A stretch of DNA of 64,000 nt from a candidate division Zixibacteria bacterium HGW-Zixibacteria-1 (GCA_002838945.1 PGXB01000013.1:1-64000); one strand, 5' to 3'. Counted from the stretch's first letter, positions 7,417 through 18,032 are shown. A program made the numbers and translations. Notes: generated by a model not told the origin, from the letters alone.

Positions 7417-9360
7417 TTATTTCTTATTTTCTGTTTTTTCTTTTGTTTTGAAAAGCAATGTCCTGTTTTGCTCATGACTGTCGGCCAGCAGCAACGTCCG
7501 CAGATCGGGCCATAGTCCGGGTTCGATATCAATCCGAGAAATGTATATTTCCCGTTTGACATCAAGCCGGTTATCATCCTGCTTTACACTCATGGCAAAG
7601 CCGCCCGCTTTATTTTCTACTTTTATTTCCGAGGGAAGATAAACCGAGACCATGTCATTCAATTTGATTCTCAGTTCGATACTGCAACGCATCAGGCATT
7701 GCAGGCTCACGGGTGACATGCGTGTGGCTTCATAAAGCAAAATATCGGCCGGCAGATGGTCATAAAGGCCGCCGGCAGGGTTGCCGATTTTAAGAGGCAG
7801 TCGCTCGAAGTCGTCCTTTTCCGGTTTTTTCATGCCGAATTCAAATCCGGCGGTGACATTGAAGATATCGAAGCGGTTGAAACTGTAGTCGGTTACCTCA
7901 GCGCCATCGATCAAACCGCTCATTACCTCATTGAGAAAATCCGCGGCTTCACTATCCAATCCCTCCATCCGTTCGAATACATTCAGGCAGTTGTCGGTGT
8001 AAAAAAATCCCTTTCCGGTTATGGAATCGCCGGTCGAATCAATGTCCAGGTCGATGATAATTTCCATGCGGCTGTACTCACTGGATCCCCTGATTCGTAT
8101 AACCGGTTTTTCATCGGTTCCTGGCGACCAGATGGTTCTTCCGGTAATTTGCGCTAGGCCTCTTTGCAGAACGCTTTCCTCGGGGTCATAGTACGCTTCA
8201 ATATCCGGCCCGGAAACCCAGACACCAATATTACCCAGGCGGGCCAATGATGGCACGGTGTTTTCAATTACACCGAATTCATTGCTGATGAAAACGGGAA
8301 GGGCGGTCAGTCCCGCTTTATTGAAAAGCGCCGCCGCCAGGACGGCCCGATCGAGCCGATGACCATAAGCGGAGCTATAAACGCTTATGGCTGCCCGAGG
8401 CGAAGCCGGCCAGAATTTATCGGAGTAATTGATGAAGGAAGTTCTCTCGCCGATAAAGGCCGCAATCAGGCTCGCTTTCTCCGGGCCGGTCCGGCTGTCG
8501 CGCAGTAGCGAGTCCAGCGATGTGGTGAGAGAGCTGTCGATGACCTGCGCCAGCCCAAAGGAACCTTTTATATAATTTCCAAGTGTGGTCCAATCCGGCC
8601 AGGTGGACCAGATTATATGAGGAGTATACCGGGCGGGATCATCGGTATGGGGAACCGGCAGGGCCGGAAGCGGCCCCATGGTCCAGCTAAGGGTCTCATA
8701 TTTCCCATCTTCCGATAAGCCTTTTTCCGGATCCGGGACGCCGGGCGATGAATAAACAGGTCGAACTTCATCCTTCGGCATGGCCAAGCTGAAGCGCGAC
8801 TTCACCACCGGATGTTCTTTGGCGAAAAGCCACATTCCTTCAGTGCCGCCGCGGAATGATCTGTTGTCTTCGATTGTGTACGATACTTCGAGAATACACG
8901 GAATTTCGATTCCGTTATGCAACAGCATCATTTCCCGCATATTGGCATAAGCATAAGCCGGCCTGAGCTGAGACGGGAGCGTTTCCACGATGCCGGTTTC
9001 TCCGGTTTCCCACCATTGATTATCGCGCCATGTCCTGAGTGCATTAACTTTGAAGGTGCAGTTATCATGATCGTACGGGATACGGTGATCGCCGTAAGTC
9101 TCGACCCCGATATCGGTCCCGATCCTGATAATTCGATGCACCGTGATGATCAGGCGATGGTCGCTTGTCCATTGATTGGAGATTTCGTCCAGCAGTATGA
9201 CGGCGTCATATTTGGTGAGATCAAATTCTTTTTCGGCGGCGGCCAGGAGTTGCGCGATATCATCCTCACCGGTGATGGATTGCTGCGCAAGAACGGGAGC
9301 GCCTGACAAGGTGATTGTCACGGTCGCGATAACCAGCAGGTACAATTTAATCGTTTTCAT
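7417..9360 (-). CDS. Exported DUF3857 protein with a degenerate transglutaminase domain
   Basis: This 647-residue protein has a signal peptide (cleavage likely near VLAQQ) and a DUF3857-like beta domain, followed by a transglutaminase-like region at about 290-400. In the paralogue encoded just upstream, the catalytic Cys sits in RSGVCKD. Here the matching segment reads SAYGHRLD, near residue 331, with no Cys. The His segment reads GNIGVWV, without His, while the Asp segment YYDPEE remains. It is therefore probably a non-catalytic paralogue. Its start overlaps the stop of the upstream gene by four bases (ATGA), so the two are made together and may form a complex. Role unknown; probably periplasmic or cell-envelope. 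Confidence 0.8.
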   Translation of the reverse strand: MKTIKLYLLVIATVTITLSGAPVLAQQSITGEDDIAQLLAAAEKEFDLTKYDAVILLDEISNQWTSDHRLIITVHRIIRIGTDIGVETYGDHRIPYDHDNCTFKVNALRTWRDNQWWETGETGIVETLPSQLRPAYAYANMREMMLLHNGIEIPCILEVSYTIEDNRSFRGGTEGMWLFAKEHPVVKSRFSLAMPKDEVRPVYSSPGVPDPEKGLSEDGKYETLSWTMGPLPALPVPHTDDPARYTPHIIWSTWPDWTTLGNYIKGSFGLAQVIDSSLTTSLDSLLRDSRTGPEKASLIAAFIGERTSFINYSDKFWPASPRAAISVYSSAYGHRLDRAVLAAALFNKAGLTALPVFISNEFGVIENTVPSLARLGNIGVWVSGPDIEAYYDPEESVLQRGLAQITGRTIWSPGTDEKPVIRIRGSSEYSRMEIIIDLDIDSTGDSITGKGFFYTDNCLNVFERMEGLDSEAADFLNEVMSGLIDGAEVTDYSFNRFDIFNVTAGFEFGMKKPEKDDFERLPLKIGNPAGGLYDHLPADILLYEATRMSPVSLQCLMRCSIELRIKLNDMVSVYLPSEIKVENKAGGFAMSVKQDDNRLDVKREIYISRIDIEPGLWPDLRTLLLADSHEQNRTLLFKTKEKTENKK

Positions 9361-11384
9361 CGGGCGCCTCCTTTCTCGGCACGGAAGACCGTTTTGGCAT
9401 AGTCTTTGGCTTCCTTGACCGCCTTTAAGAAACCACCATATCCGTCGGGTGGAATCTGTCGTCGTCGAATTTCGATATTCTGGGAAATTTGCAGTCCTTT
9501 GGCGGTCATCTCGCCGGTTCCTTTGAAGTAGGCATAAGTCTCGTCGATCACCTCGCTGCTTTTCGGCTCGGCGACACTGTAGCCGCGCGGCAGATGAATT
9601 GTCTCGGTGCCGTTAATCATCTGGGTGAAGTAAAAGAAAACATCATCGTGGCGCTCATCCGGCCAGTCATAATTGCCGCCGCGGTACAGCAGCCGGTTGT
9701 TCTGGACCACGGTCATCATCGGACTGATGAATTCCAGCCCGCCGTCGATGGGGAAGGCAAAATCGGGGATTCGATAATTGATTCGCCACCACATCGGTTT
9801 TTTGAAATCGTGCGGGTCGCCGTGATCGTACTTGATGATTTCGATGCGATCGCTGACCGCGCTGAATAATCTGGCCATGCTCTTATCCAGATCATAACGC
9901 GGATACCAGACCAGCATGCCCCGCAAATAATAATCACCGGCGCCGTCACCGCTGAGCCGCAGACTTCCTTCCAGCGTACCGTCAGGGAGAAGCGTCGCAT
10001 CATTCTGTACTTTGAGGGGCGACTCACCGGGCGGGCTGTAGGCTATGCGGCTGAGCGTTTCGCCCTGCGGGGAGCCGATCAGGTAGTGTTGCTCGGTTTC
10101 GAGCTTGCTCCAGATGTCTTTGTCATTGGGCACCCAGGTTGGATCATACATGACGAATGACCCATCCTTCATCCGAAGCGCCACGACGCAGTGATTGAAC
10201 TGGTCGGCCGGGATATCCTCGATCCTGCTTCCGGCCATGGTCATGGCGCCGTATGAGTCCAGTCCGGCGGCACGCATCATGGTAATAAGCATCCCGGCAA
10301 TGTCCTTGCACACACCGCTGCGCTGTTCGAAAATCATGGCTCCCGGATGCAGGGTATAGCCTTCGCCTTTGCCCATTGTCTGGCCGCTGTAGCGGATATT
10401 CTGGGCCACCCAGTGGACCAACTCGAATGCCTTTTCCTCTCCGGTACCATTAATGACACCGGCTTCGCTTAGAATCTCATCGACTTTAGCCTTGATGGCG
10501 TCGTTGTACTCGAATTGGCTCTCGTTGACGTCAAAAAACCAGCGACTCTTGGCTTCCCAGTTTTCGACAGTGGCGATCACCACTTTTGTCAGCAGGTCGG
10601 TTTCATCGGGACGGTAACGCTCCGGCTCCCGGGCCGGAACATTTTTTGTCCACCACGAATAAGTGGTCGTGTCTTTGACGTAGCCGGTGTGGCTGTACAT
10701 CGGGCCGTTATAAACCTGGGAGTGTATTCTTTTGCCGGCCGGCATTTTCAGAATATATTTTTTTTCGACAATCGGTTTGGCGGATTCGAAAAGGACAATA
10801 TCGAAATATTCACCCGGCATGGGCGGTGTGAATTTTTCATCACCGGAAGCGTTTTCATCGGCCGACTGATCATCAAGCAACGCGTAGGAAAAACCCTTCT
10901 TCTTCATTCTTACTTCGACACCATCGCCGATATGAAGGCGCGGAAGCTGGATGCTTTTGATTCGGTCCGACCAGTAGATAGCGCTCTGCGGCGCGGGAAG
11001 ATCTTTCAAAGACTGGAGGCCCACTTTTATGGTGCTGTCGTTCCGAAGGATATTTATTTCCTCTATTTCAACCATATTGGTCAGCGGCTCATAGCCCCAG
11101 GTGAGCACCGCCAGTTCCAGACATCCCTTTTCCGTCAATATTTTATACAAAATATAGCTATCCGTATAAGTGATTCCCGATTCATTAATGGTATTAACGG
11201 TCTGATCATAAACAATGGCATAGGCGGCGCTGTCGAAATCGGCCGCGACACCGGCATTTTGAATACGATCGAAGGCGGTCGGCGGCGGGGTGTCGCCGGG
11301 TGGAAGCGGGGCGGAACCGGTTGAATCCGCATGAATTATGGGGACGCAGAAAAGAGCCATAAGCAGCAATATGGTCAGTTTCAT
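9357..11384 (-). CDS. Exported DUF3857/transglutaminase-like protein, triad intact
   Basis: The 675-residue protein has a signal peptide (MKLTILLLMALFCVPIIHA), a DUF3857 beta-sandwich (about 45-230) and a transglutaminase-like cysteine protease/transferase domain. The triad is complete: Cys in RSGVCKD (about 358), His in FNHCVV (about 397) and Asp in YDPTW (about 413). A C-terminal beta domain follows. Proteins of this type are widespread in FCB bacteria and are usually envelope-associated, with unknown substrates. The start codon has GGAG a few bases upstream. It forms a two-gene operon with the catalytically degenerate paralogue. Confidence 0.85.
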   Translation of the reverse strand: MKLTILLLMALFCVPIIHADSTGSAPLPPGDTPPPTAFDRIQNAGVAADFDSAAYAIVYDQTVNTINESGITYTDSYILYKILTEKGCLELAVLTWGYEPLTNMVEIEEINILRNDSTIKVGLQSLKDLPAPQSAIYWSDRIKSIQLPRLHIGDGVEVRMKKKGFSYALLDDQSADENASGDEKFTPPMPGEYFDIVLFESAKPIVEKKYILKMPAGKRIHSQVYNGPMYSHTGYVKDTTTYSWWTKNVPAREPERYRPDETDLLTKVVIATVENWEAKSRWFFDVNESQFEYNDAIKAKVDEILSEAGVINGTGEEKAFELVHWVAQNIRYSGQTMGKGEGYTLHPGAMIFEQRSGVCKDIAGMLITMMRAAGLDSYGAMTMAGSRIEDIPADQFNHCVVALRMKDGSFVMYDPTWVPNDKDIWSKLETEQHYLIGSPQGETLSRIAYSPPGESPLKVQNDATLLPDGTLEGSLRLSGDGAGDYYLRGMLVWYPRYDLDKSMARLFSAVSDRIEIIKYDHGDPHDFKKPMWWRINYRIPDFAFPIDGGLEFISPMMTVVQNNRLLYRGGNYDWPDERHDDVFFYFTQMINGTETIHLPRGYSVAEPKSSEVIDETYAYFKGTGEMTAKGLQISQNIEIRRRQIPPDGYGGFLKAVKEAKDYAKTVFRAEKGGAR

Positions 11385-11701
11385 AAGCTTCTCCTCAAAT
11401 GCCGGAATGGGGGCAAATGTTTTTGGCCTTATATGGCCGGTTTGCGAGATAATATGATAGCAAAATTATATACAACAACGGTTTCCCTTTTTCGTCAATA
11501 ATATATGAGATTATGTCGCATTTTTGAATTAAAAGCTAACAAAGATGGCGTTTTTTTTCAAGACCTTTAACCCGAATTTATTTCCGGGCTGTTTCCCGGA
11601 CATATATATTTGTAAGAATCACAATCATGCCGTAAATTATATCAAATGACTTGTTCCGGTTGAAGCGATATAACATGAAGGCGGTGTGTATAGAAAAGGC
11701 C
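11385..11701. other. Divergent intergenic region
   Basis: This AT-rich region lies between the DUF3857 gene (leftward) and the subtilase gene (rightward) and must hold both promoters. No convincing -35/-10 pair, operator or conserved RNA stands out. Confidence 0.5.
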
Positions 11702-14700
11702 ATGAAAGCAATATCTGCACTAACCCTGCTGCTTGTGATATTCGCGATTGTCCCCGCCCCGCAGGCAATGCAGGGAATTACCTCACCAAAAAATAATCCC
11801 GATTCTCCCAGTCGAGTAATTGTGAAATTTTCCCCGAATTCGGGCCTGAATTTCTCGACCGGCAAAAGCGGCGCTGCGGTGTCAGGATTGGCGGCTATCG
11901 ATGAAATCAACCGGCGCTTACGGATTAAGGATATAAAACCGCTGTTGAAAAAAGTGGCCGTGGCTTCCGGCGAACGGCGTTTCGACAATGTCTTCCTTCT
12001 GACCGTCCCGCCCGGTGTCAGCGCCGAAACAGCCGCGGCCGAGTATGCCGCTCTGCCCGGTGTGGAATATGCCGAGCCCGATTATGAGGCCGAGCTTCAT
12101 GCCATTACCAACGACACCTATTTGTCGCATCAGTGGGGTTTACACAACTATGGCCAGGGGCATTACTTAATTATCCGCAATCCCGGTTATGAAAACGATA
12201 AAATGGTCATTGTCTTTGGCAAGCCTGAAGCCGATATCAAGGCGGCTGATGTCATTGTCAACCCGCCCGACAATACGGTGACCACGGTTGTTGCGATTAT
12301 CGATACCGGAGTGGATACCGATCATCCCGATCTGGAAGGGAAGATGTGGAACAATCCGAGAGAAATTCCCGATAACGGTATCGACGACGACAACAACGGT
12401 TATATCGATGATATTTTTGGCTGGGATTTTTCAACGTCAAATGAGTTTTTTGAAGCCGACATGGAGGATAATGACCCGACCGATTATTTCGGACACGGCA
12501 CCCATTGCGCCGGCATTGTGGCGGCAACCGAGAATAACGGCATCGGTATCGCCGGAACGTCGCCGAATACAAAAATAATGGCTTTGAAAATTTTTCCGAC
12601 CGCGCTGACTTCGAAGATGGCCCGTGCCGTGATCTATGCCGCGGATAACGGCGCCGATGTGGTCAGCATGAGTTTCGGGCTGCCGTACCGAAGCTATCTA
12701 TTGGAAGAGGCGGTCTCCTATGCCTATGAAAAGGGCGTCGTCCTCTGTGCATCATCCGGCAACAGTGGAACCGAAGAGTACAACTATCCGGCGGCTTTTG
12801 ACAAAACGATCGCCATCGGCGCCAGCAATGATTCCGATTTTGTCGCCTACTTTTCGACCATCGGGGATCATATCGATATCGTCGCCCCCGGACTGGCTAT
12901 CCTTTCGCTGCGGGCCGACACCACCGATATGTATCAGGACGACGAACCGTGGGTGCATATCGTCGGCGAGGATTATTATCTGGCCTCCGGCACCAGCATG
13001 TCATGCCCGATGGCCGCAGGTGTCGCGGCTTATCTGAGATCGGTTTCGTCCGGTCTGATTCCCGAAAAAGTGAGAGAGATCATGCAAGCGGCGGCCGATG
13101 ATATAGTTGATCCTTACGGTCAGGGTCTGAATTTGCCCGGGCCCGATATTTACAGCGGATATGGCCGCATCAATCTCATGCAAACGCTGGCCATCGCTCC
13201 CAAAGTGCGGGCCTATATCAATGCCCCGGAAATCGGTGAAATTATCAGCGGAGCTGTGGATATTACGGGAAGCGCCGATGGAGACGATTTTGTTTCTTAC
13301 TCTCTGGAATACGGAGCCGGCGCCAATCCAACGGAGTACAATACTATTTCAAGTTCCTTCGATCCGGTAACCGACGGACCGCTGGCGGTATGGGATACCG
13401 ACGGTATCTCGGGCCGTTATTCCATAAAATTGAAAGTCGGCGAATATAACGAATACAAGAGGAGCATTTTTATTGCCAATGAAGCTATGGCGCGAATCAG
13501 GTATCCGGAAGAGGGCGATACCCTGTCGAATATCGTCAATATAGTGGCCGATGCCTATTCGACCGACTTCAGTCATCTGGTGCTGGATTATGGCAGTGGA
13601 ACCTCGCCGACCTCCTGGACGGAAATTGTTACTGTAACGGCGCCCGCTTCGGGCGATGTTATTGCCGGCTGGCTGGTGGAGTCGCTTCCGGAGGGTCAGT
13701 ACACCCTGCGCCTGTCGGTTTATTCCACCACCAAACTTGAGATGCAGACCGAACTACATGTAAACATTCGTTCGATTTTTTCTTCGGAAAATGCCTGGAA
13801 ATTAAAAATTGACGCAGATGTTGCACTGCTGGCCAATTATGGTGATATTGATAATGACGACATAAACGAAATTATCCTGGGGACAACCGAGGGCGTAAAA
13901 ATATTCGAACCCGACGGCACCCCGGATAACACCAGCCCGGCCGTAAATATCGCCAATAATTTTATAGTGCCGCCCGCAGTCGGCCGCCTTGATAATGATA
14001 ATATCGAAGATTTTGTCGTTGTCGGCGCCGATCCCGCCCGACTGTACGGTTTTCGGTCCGGCGGCGCCGATTTTGAATATCCCTTGAATTCCCCGCCGAA
14101 TATTGAAGACTATTCCGGGATGGAATATGATTTTACGACGCTTTTTCTAAAAGACATCGACGGCGACGGCCGCGATGAAATTCATCTGGTCATCGTGGAC
14201 CGGTTCGGGGCGGTCACTTATATGTTTGATGCCGAATCGGGATTGACGCAGATATTCAGCGGAGTATCGATGCATCTGCCGATGGATATGAATGATGACG
14301 GGCAGGATGAGCTTTATCAATACCTCAATACAACCGGTATGATCAGACAACTGGATCTTGACGGGAATGTTGTGGCGAATACCGCGCCTATGTTGAATGG
14401 GAAGCGCTTCTATTGCAGGGGATTGACCGCTTACGATATAGATAATGACGATCGCCCGGAACTGATCGCGTCGGGCTTTTACACCGAAACCGGATACTGG
14501 TTGTATGCCTATGACGAAAATCTTGTCCTCAAACCGGGCTGGCCGCATCCGATGGGTATCGATGATTTTATTGTTCCGACGGTTCCCATATTCGGGGATA
14601 TTGACGGAGACGGTGCGCCGGAGTACTTTTGCGCCGATTTCGATGTCAGTTACAGTTATGTACATGCCTGGAACCTGGATGGTTCCGCTTTTGTACCGGG

Positions 14701-15430
14701 TAATCCCGATGGATTTTTTACGATAATTCCCCGTCCCGGCCGAATCAACATGCTTGTCCTGAGTGATGTCAACAATGACGGCCGGGCGGATATCATTGCC
14801 TGTACCAATGATGATTTGTTTTTCACGTACCGCGTGCAGCGTATTTACGCCTGGGATCTGTCGGGCGATTTAATCGGCGGATTCCCGATTATTACCGCCC
14901 CCGAAATACCTTTGAGTTCGGGGAGCAGCTTCCGATTTATCCCGACGCTTGGAGATATCGACAAAAACGGTTATATCGACCTGGTGATGCCCGCCGCCGA
15001 CAGTTCATTGATTTTTATGGATTTCGTCGGCATGTCATACGATTCGGCAAATTCTCTGGCGCCGGTCTGGAGATATAATCGCCGCCTGAACGGTATCGGT
15101 CAATATGTCGAATCACCGGTGACGGTCAATGACGGGCAAAACGGACGGCCCGGAGAATTCCGGCTCGGACAGAATTATCCCAACCCCTTCAATCCCGATA
15201 CGCGGATCGAGTTTGCGCTGCCGGCAAAGGGGCATGTGACAATCAGTATTTATGATATTCTGGGTCGAAAGGTAAAGACGCTGCTGGATGAAACAATCCC
15301 GGCCGGCAGTCATGCGATTGACTGGAATGGTCAAGATGATGAAGGAAATTCTCTGCCATCAGGGATATATCTGTACGGCATAAAGGCCGGGGAATACAAT
15401 CTGGCGAGAAAGATGGTGCTGATTAAATGA
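11702..15430 (+). CDS. Secreted subtilisin-like protease with FG-GAP-type repeats and C-terminal sorting domain
   Basis: Domain order: signal peptide (MKAISALTLLLVIFAIV), I9-like propeptide ending about residue 140, then an S8 catalytic domain. The triad is Asp in VAIIDTGVDTDHPDL, His in GHGTHCAGI and Ser in ASGTSMSCPMAAG, at roughly residues 200, 266 and 431. A beta-rich region and at least seven Asp-rich calcium-type repeats follow (DIDNDDINE, DIDGDGRDE, DMNDDGQDE, DIDGDGAPE, DVNNDGRAD and others). The end is a FlgD-like/type IX-like sorting domain with NYPNPFNPDTRIE and a terminal KMVLIK. I chose the ATG at 11702 because it gives a clean signal peptide with AGAAAAGG upstream; in-frame ATGs at 11651 and 11675 are alternatives. 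Probably exported to the cell surface. The next gene follows within 25 bases. Confidence 0.9.
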   Translation: MKAISALTLLLVIFAIVPAPQAMQGITSPKNNPDSPSRVIVKFSPNSGLNFSTGKSGAAVSGLAAIDEINRRLRIKDIKPLLKKVAVASGERRFDNVFLLTVPPGVSAETAAAEYAALPGVEYAEPDYEAELHAITNDTYLSHQWGLHNYGQGHYLIIRNPGYENDKMVIVFGKPEADIKAADVIVNPPDNTVTTVVAIIDTGVDTDHPDLEGKMWNNPREIPDNGIDDDNNGYIDDIFGWDFSTSNEFFEADMEDNDPTDYFGHGTHCAGIVAATENNGIGIAGTSPNTKIMALKIFPTALTSKMARAVIYAADNGADVVSMSFGLPYRSYLLEEAVSYAYEKGVVLCASSGNSGTEEYNYPAAFDKTIAIGASNDSDFVAYFSTIGDHIDIVAPGLAILSLRADTTDMYQDDEPWVHIVGEDYYLASGTSMSCPMAAGVAAYLRSVSSGLIPEKVREIMQAAADDIVDPYGQGLNLPGPDIYSGYGRINLMQTLAIAPKVRAYINAPEIGEIISGAVDITGSADGDDFVSYSLEYGAGANPTEYNTISSSFDPVTDGPLAVWDTDGISGRYSIKLKVGEYNEYKRSIFIANEAMARIRYPEEGDTLSNIVNIVADAYSTDFSHLVLDYGSGTSPTSWTEIVTVTAPASGDVIAGWLVESLPEGQYTLRLSVYSTTKLEMQTELHVNIRSIFSSENAWKLKIDADVALLANYGDIDNDDINEIILGTTEGVKIFEPDGTPDNTSPAVNIANNFIVPPAVGRLDNDNIEDFVVVGADPARLYGFRSGGADFEYPLNSPPNIEDYSGMEYDFTTLFLKDIDGDGRDEIHLVIVDRFGAVTYMFDAESGLTQIFSGVSMHLPMDMNDDGQDELYQYLNTTGMIRQLDLDGNVVANTAPMLNGKRFYCRGLTAYDIDNDDRPELIASGFYTETGYWLYAYDENLVLKPGWPHPMGIDDFIVPTVPIFGDIDGDGAPEYFCADFDVSYSYVHAWNLDGSAFVPGNPDGFFTIIPRPGRINMLVLSDVNNDGRADIIACTNDDLFFTYRVQRIYAWDLSGDLIGGFPIITAPEIPLSSGSSFRFIPTLGDIDKNGYIDLVMPAADSSLIFMDFVGMSYDSANSLAPVWRYNRRLNGIGQYVESPVTVNDGQNGRPGEFRLGQNYPNPFNPDTRIEFALPAKGHVTISIYDILGRKVKTLLDETIPAGSHAIDWNGQDDEGNSLPSGIYLYGIKAGEYNLARKMVLIK

Positions 15431-15453
15431 TGACGAGGCGGAAGGAATCATAT

Positions 15454-18009
15454 ATGCACGGACCCTTGCGCAATCTTGCTGTTGCTATACTGTTGATTGT
15501 ATGTACGGCGAGCCTGGTTTCGGCGCTTCCGCCGCGGTACACACCGCGGATCAGTTCCGCCGCCGGATATGAGAATTATGACCTGCGGACATTTTACGAT
15601 GTCAATAATCTGCTGATGTTTGTTACCAATTCTGGTTCGCTGGCCATGGATCAGACACTGTTATTCGGGCGGGCCGAAGGTTTCTATTATCCGTTTGCCG
15701 GTGATACCAGCGAAATCAGCAGCGGTGTTCTCGACAAAACCGTGGTCTATGCGGCGGGCCTGGTCCTTGCCGGAAAAGTTGACGGGCAAATCAGAACCGC
15801 CGTGGCGATGTACGACAACCCGGAGTTTGTGCCGGGTCCGATGGAGGAAGGAAGCTGCCTGCCGTTTCAGGAATCATTCAAGGTGTACAAAATCGACGGA
15901 AACTCCGCTCCGGGTGAATATGATTATGACAACTGGCCGGATTCATTGGGCGCTCCGGTCGATACCGAAGGTAACCCGCTTCTGATCGGGGCCCAGACTC
16001 TCTGGACGGTTTTCAATGATGCCGATCCGGGACTGCATGATAATTATTACGGGGGCGGCACGGAACCGCTGGGTATCGAGGTGCAGCAGACGGTATGGGG
16101 TTACGATACGCCCGAGGAGGAAAACTTCCTTTATCTCAAGTACAAATTTTATAACCGGGGGCCGAATATCATCGACAGCTTTTACATAAATTTATGGGCC
16201 GATCCCGATATAGGCGGGGCCAATGATGATTTGATCGGCTGCGATACGGTGCATGATATTTTCTTCGGGTTCAACGGCGATATGTACAGTTATGTCTATG
16301 ACACTATCCCGGCCGCCTGGGGGGGAAAAGTCATCGCCGGGCCGGTGGTCGAATCACCGGGGGATACCGCCCAATTTGACGGTGTGTCGATGCCCGATTA
16401 TAAAAATATCGGAATGTCGTCTTTTATAAGCTACATGAACGGCACCGAGCCGGATACACCGGAGGAGCTGTTGCTTTATGCCCGCGGGTGGGACGGCTTT
16501 AACGGTGTTCCGCTGGTGAACCCGTTCACCGGCGATACCGTGACATATTTTGCCTGCGGCGATCCGCTCTCACGGCGGGGTTATATCGACGATGAACAGG
16601 GTGACAAACGAATCATGGTCGGCTTCGGGCCGTTTACTTTCAATCCGGGCGACAGCCAGCAGGTTGTCTTCAAGCTGGCCGCCTATGCCGAGCGCGATAA
16701 TTTCTTCTCGCTCTCGGTCCTCAGGCATCTGCTCGACTCGAACATCGCCATCGACTCGGTCATGGATACGATAAATTATGTTGCCGCCGATTCGGCGCAG
16801 ATTATTATCGAGAATTCGGGCCTGGATCGGGTGGCTTTTTATCCGCTGAAAGAGCGGTGGCTGTCATCGTACAGCTGGGGCGGGAATTTCTACTATGGCG
16901 GGGCCGACTATGCCTCGGAATTTTTCGGAAGTGCGCTTGATTTTAACATCGTCCCCGATTCGTTTCATTCGGTCGAGGTGCGTTTCTCGAATATCGTGAA
17001 GCAAAAGGCCTATCGGTATGATAAAGGGCCGGAGTCGGCGTACTCGTATGCCGGCTATTATGATGTCCCGTTCACCGTCTGGGATATCGACAACGACCGC
17101 CAGCTTAATGCCGCTTTTGTGGAGTACTATCTTTCGGATGTTTATGATTCCACCTGGAGTCCCGGACTGGTCGAGGACAAGGGGGGTTGGGAATGGCTGG
17201 TGATTTTCAATTCCGACTACTCCGGGGAGAACCCGGTCAACAGCGGCGGATACGATTATACCACCGTCTCACTTCTCGATAACCCCGACTCGCTGGATAT
17301 TCTGTATTTCTTCTGGCCCGGTCTGGAACAGACGGACGATATGTCCCGCCTCAAGGATGGACAGAAGTTAATCTTTACCGGGCAATTTTTGAATCCGATG
17401 GGCCCGGTCGATACCCTGCAGTTTCCGACGGTCGAAATCGGGAGCACTATTGACCAGCCGATTACGGTCAAAACTTATGCCGATGGCCCGACGTTTCTGG
17501 CCGTCGAAGCCTCCGACCCCGGCGCCTTTCAGGTGTCGAGCCCCGTGCTTCGCTTTATTGAGTTTGACCAGGCGCGGATTTCGATCAGTTTTACACCGTA
17601 CCGGGAGGGAGAGTATAATGAGTACCTGTATGTGGTGGATTCAGTAACCAATAAAGTCATTCACACGGTCAGCCTATGCGGCAAAACGCATCTCTATACA
17701 TCGGTCGCAGAAAACAATGTAACGCTTCCGGACAGGTTCTTGCTGTTGCAGAATTACCCCAATCCCTTCAATCCGGCCACGACTATCGAATACAGTCTTC
17801 CGGCGCGGGCTCATGTCAATCTGAGCATATTTAATATTCTTGGCCGGAAGGTAATAACACTGGTCGATGAGGCCCGCGGCGCCGGGACTCACCGTGTAAT
17901 ATGGGACGGGGCCAATTATGCCGGCAACAATGTGGCCAGCGGCATTTATTTCTATCGCATGGAAGCCGGCGAATATATCGAGACGCGAAAAATGCTGTTG
18001 ATAAAATAG
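15454..18009 (+). CDS. Large secreted protein with C-terminal sorting domain
   Basis: This is an 851-residue secreted protein with a hydrophobic signal segment (LAVAILLIVCTASLVSA). The long beta-rich body is rich in Asp, Tyr and Gly and matches no enzyme family I recognise. It ends in NYPNPFNPATTIEYSLP and a terminal RKMLLIK, the same sorting domain as the subtilase upstream. The chosen ATG has GGAAGGA seven to eight bases upstream; an earlier ATG pair at 15427 overlaps the subtilase stop but has no comparable site. The two genes form a likely operon, so this may be a substrate or surface partner of the protease. Confidence 0.8.
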   Translation: MHGPLRNLAVAILLIVCTASLVSALPPRYTPRISSAAGYENYDLRTFYDVNNLLMFVTNSGSLAMDQTLLFGRAEGFYYPFAGDTSEISSGVLDKTVVYAAGLVLAGKVDGQIRTAVAMYDNPEFVPGPMEEGSCLPFQESFKVYKIDGNSAPGEYDYDNWPDSLGAPVDTEGNPLLIGAQTLWTVFNDADPGLHDNYYGGGTEPLGIEVQQTVWGYDTPEEENFLYLKYKFYNRGPNIIDSFYINLWADPDIGGANDDLIGCDTVHDIFFGFNGDMYSYVYDTIPAAWGGKVIAGPVVESPGDTAQFDGVSMPDYKNIGMSSFISYMNGTEPDTPEELLLYARGWDGFNGVPLVNPFTGDTVTYFACGDPLSRRGYIDDEQGDKRIMVGFGPFTFNPGDSQQVVFKLAAYAERDNFFSLSVLRHLLDSNIAIDSVMDTINYVAADSAQIIIENSGLDRVAFYPLKERWLSSYSWGGNFYYGGADYASEFFGSALDFNIVPDSFHSVEVRFSNIVKQKAYRYDKGPESAYSYAGYYDVPFTVWDIDNDRQLNAAFVEYYLSDVYDSTWSPGLVEDKGGWEWLVIFNSDYSGENPVNSGGYDYTTVSLLDNPDSLDILYFFWPGLEQTDDMSRLKDGQKLIFTGQFLNPMGPVDTLQFPTVEIGSTIDQPITVKTYADGPTFLAVEASDPGAFQVSSPVLRFIEFDQARISISFTPYREGEYNEYLYVVDSVTNKVIHTVSLCGKTHLYTSVAENNVTLPDRFLLLQNYPNPFNPATTIEYSLPARAHVNLSIFNILGRKVITLVDEARGAGTHRVIWDGANYAGNNVASGIYFYRMEAGEYIETRKMLLIK

Positions 18010-18032
18010 GTTATATTTTCTAATCTTCCATT

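Noticed and set aside
10515-11324. A 269-codon plus-strand frame
   Set aside because: It lies opposite the transglutaminase-like gene, has no start context and no recognisable protein features.
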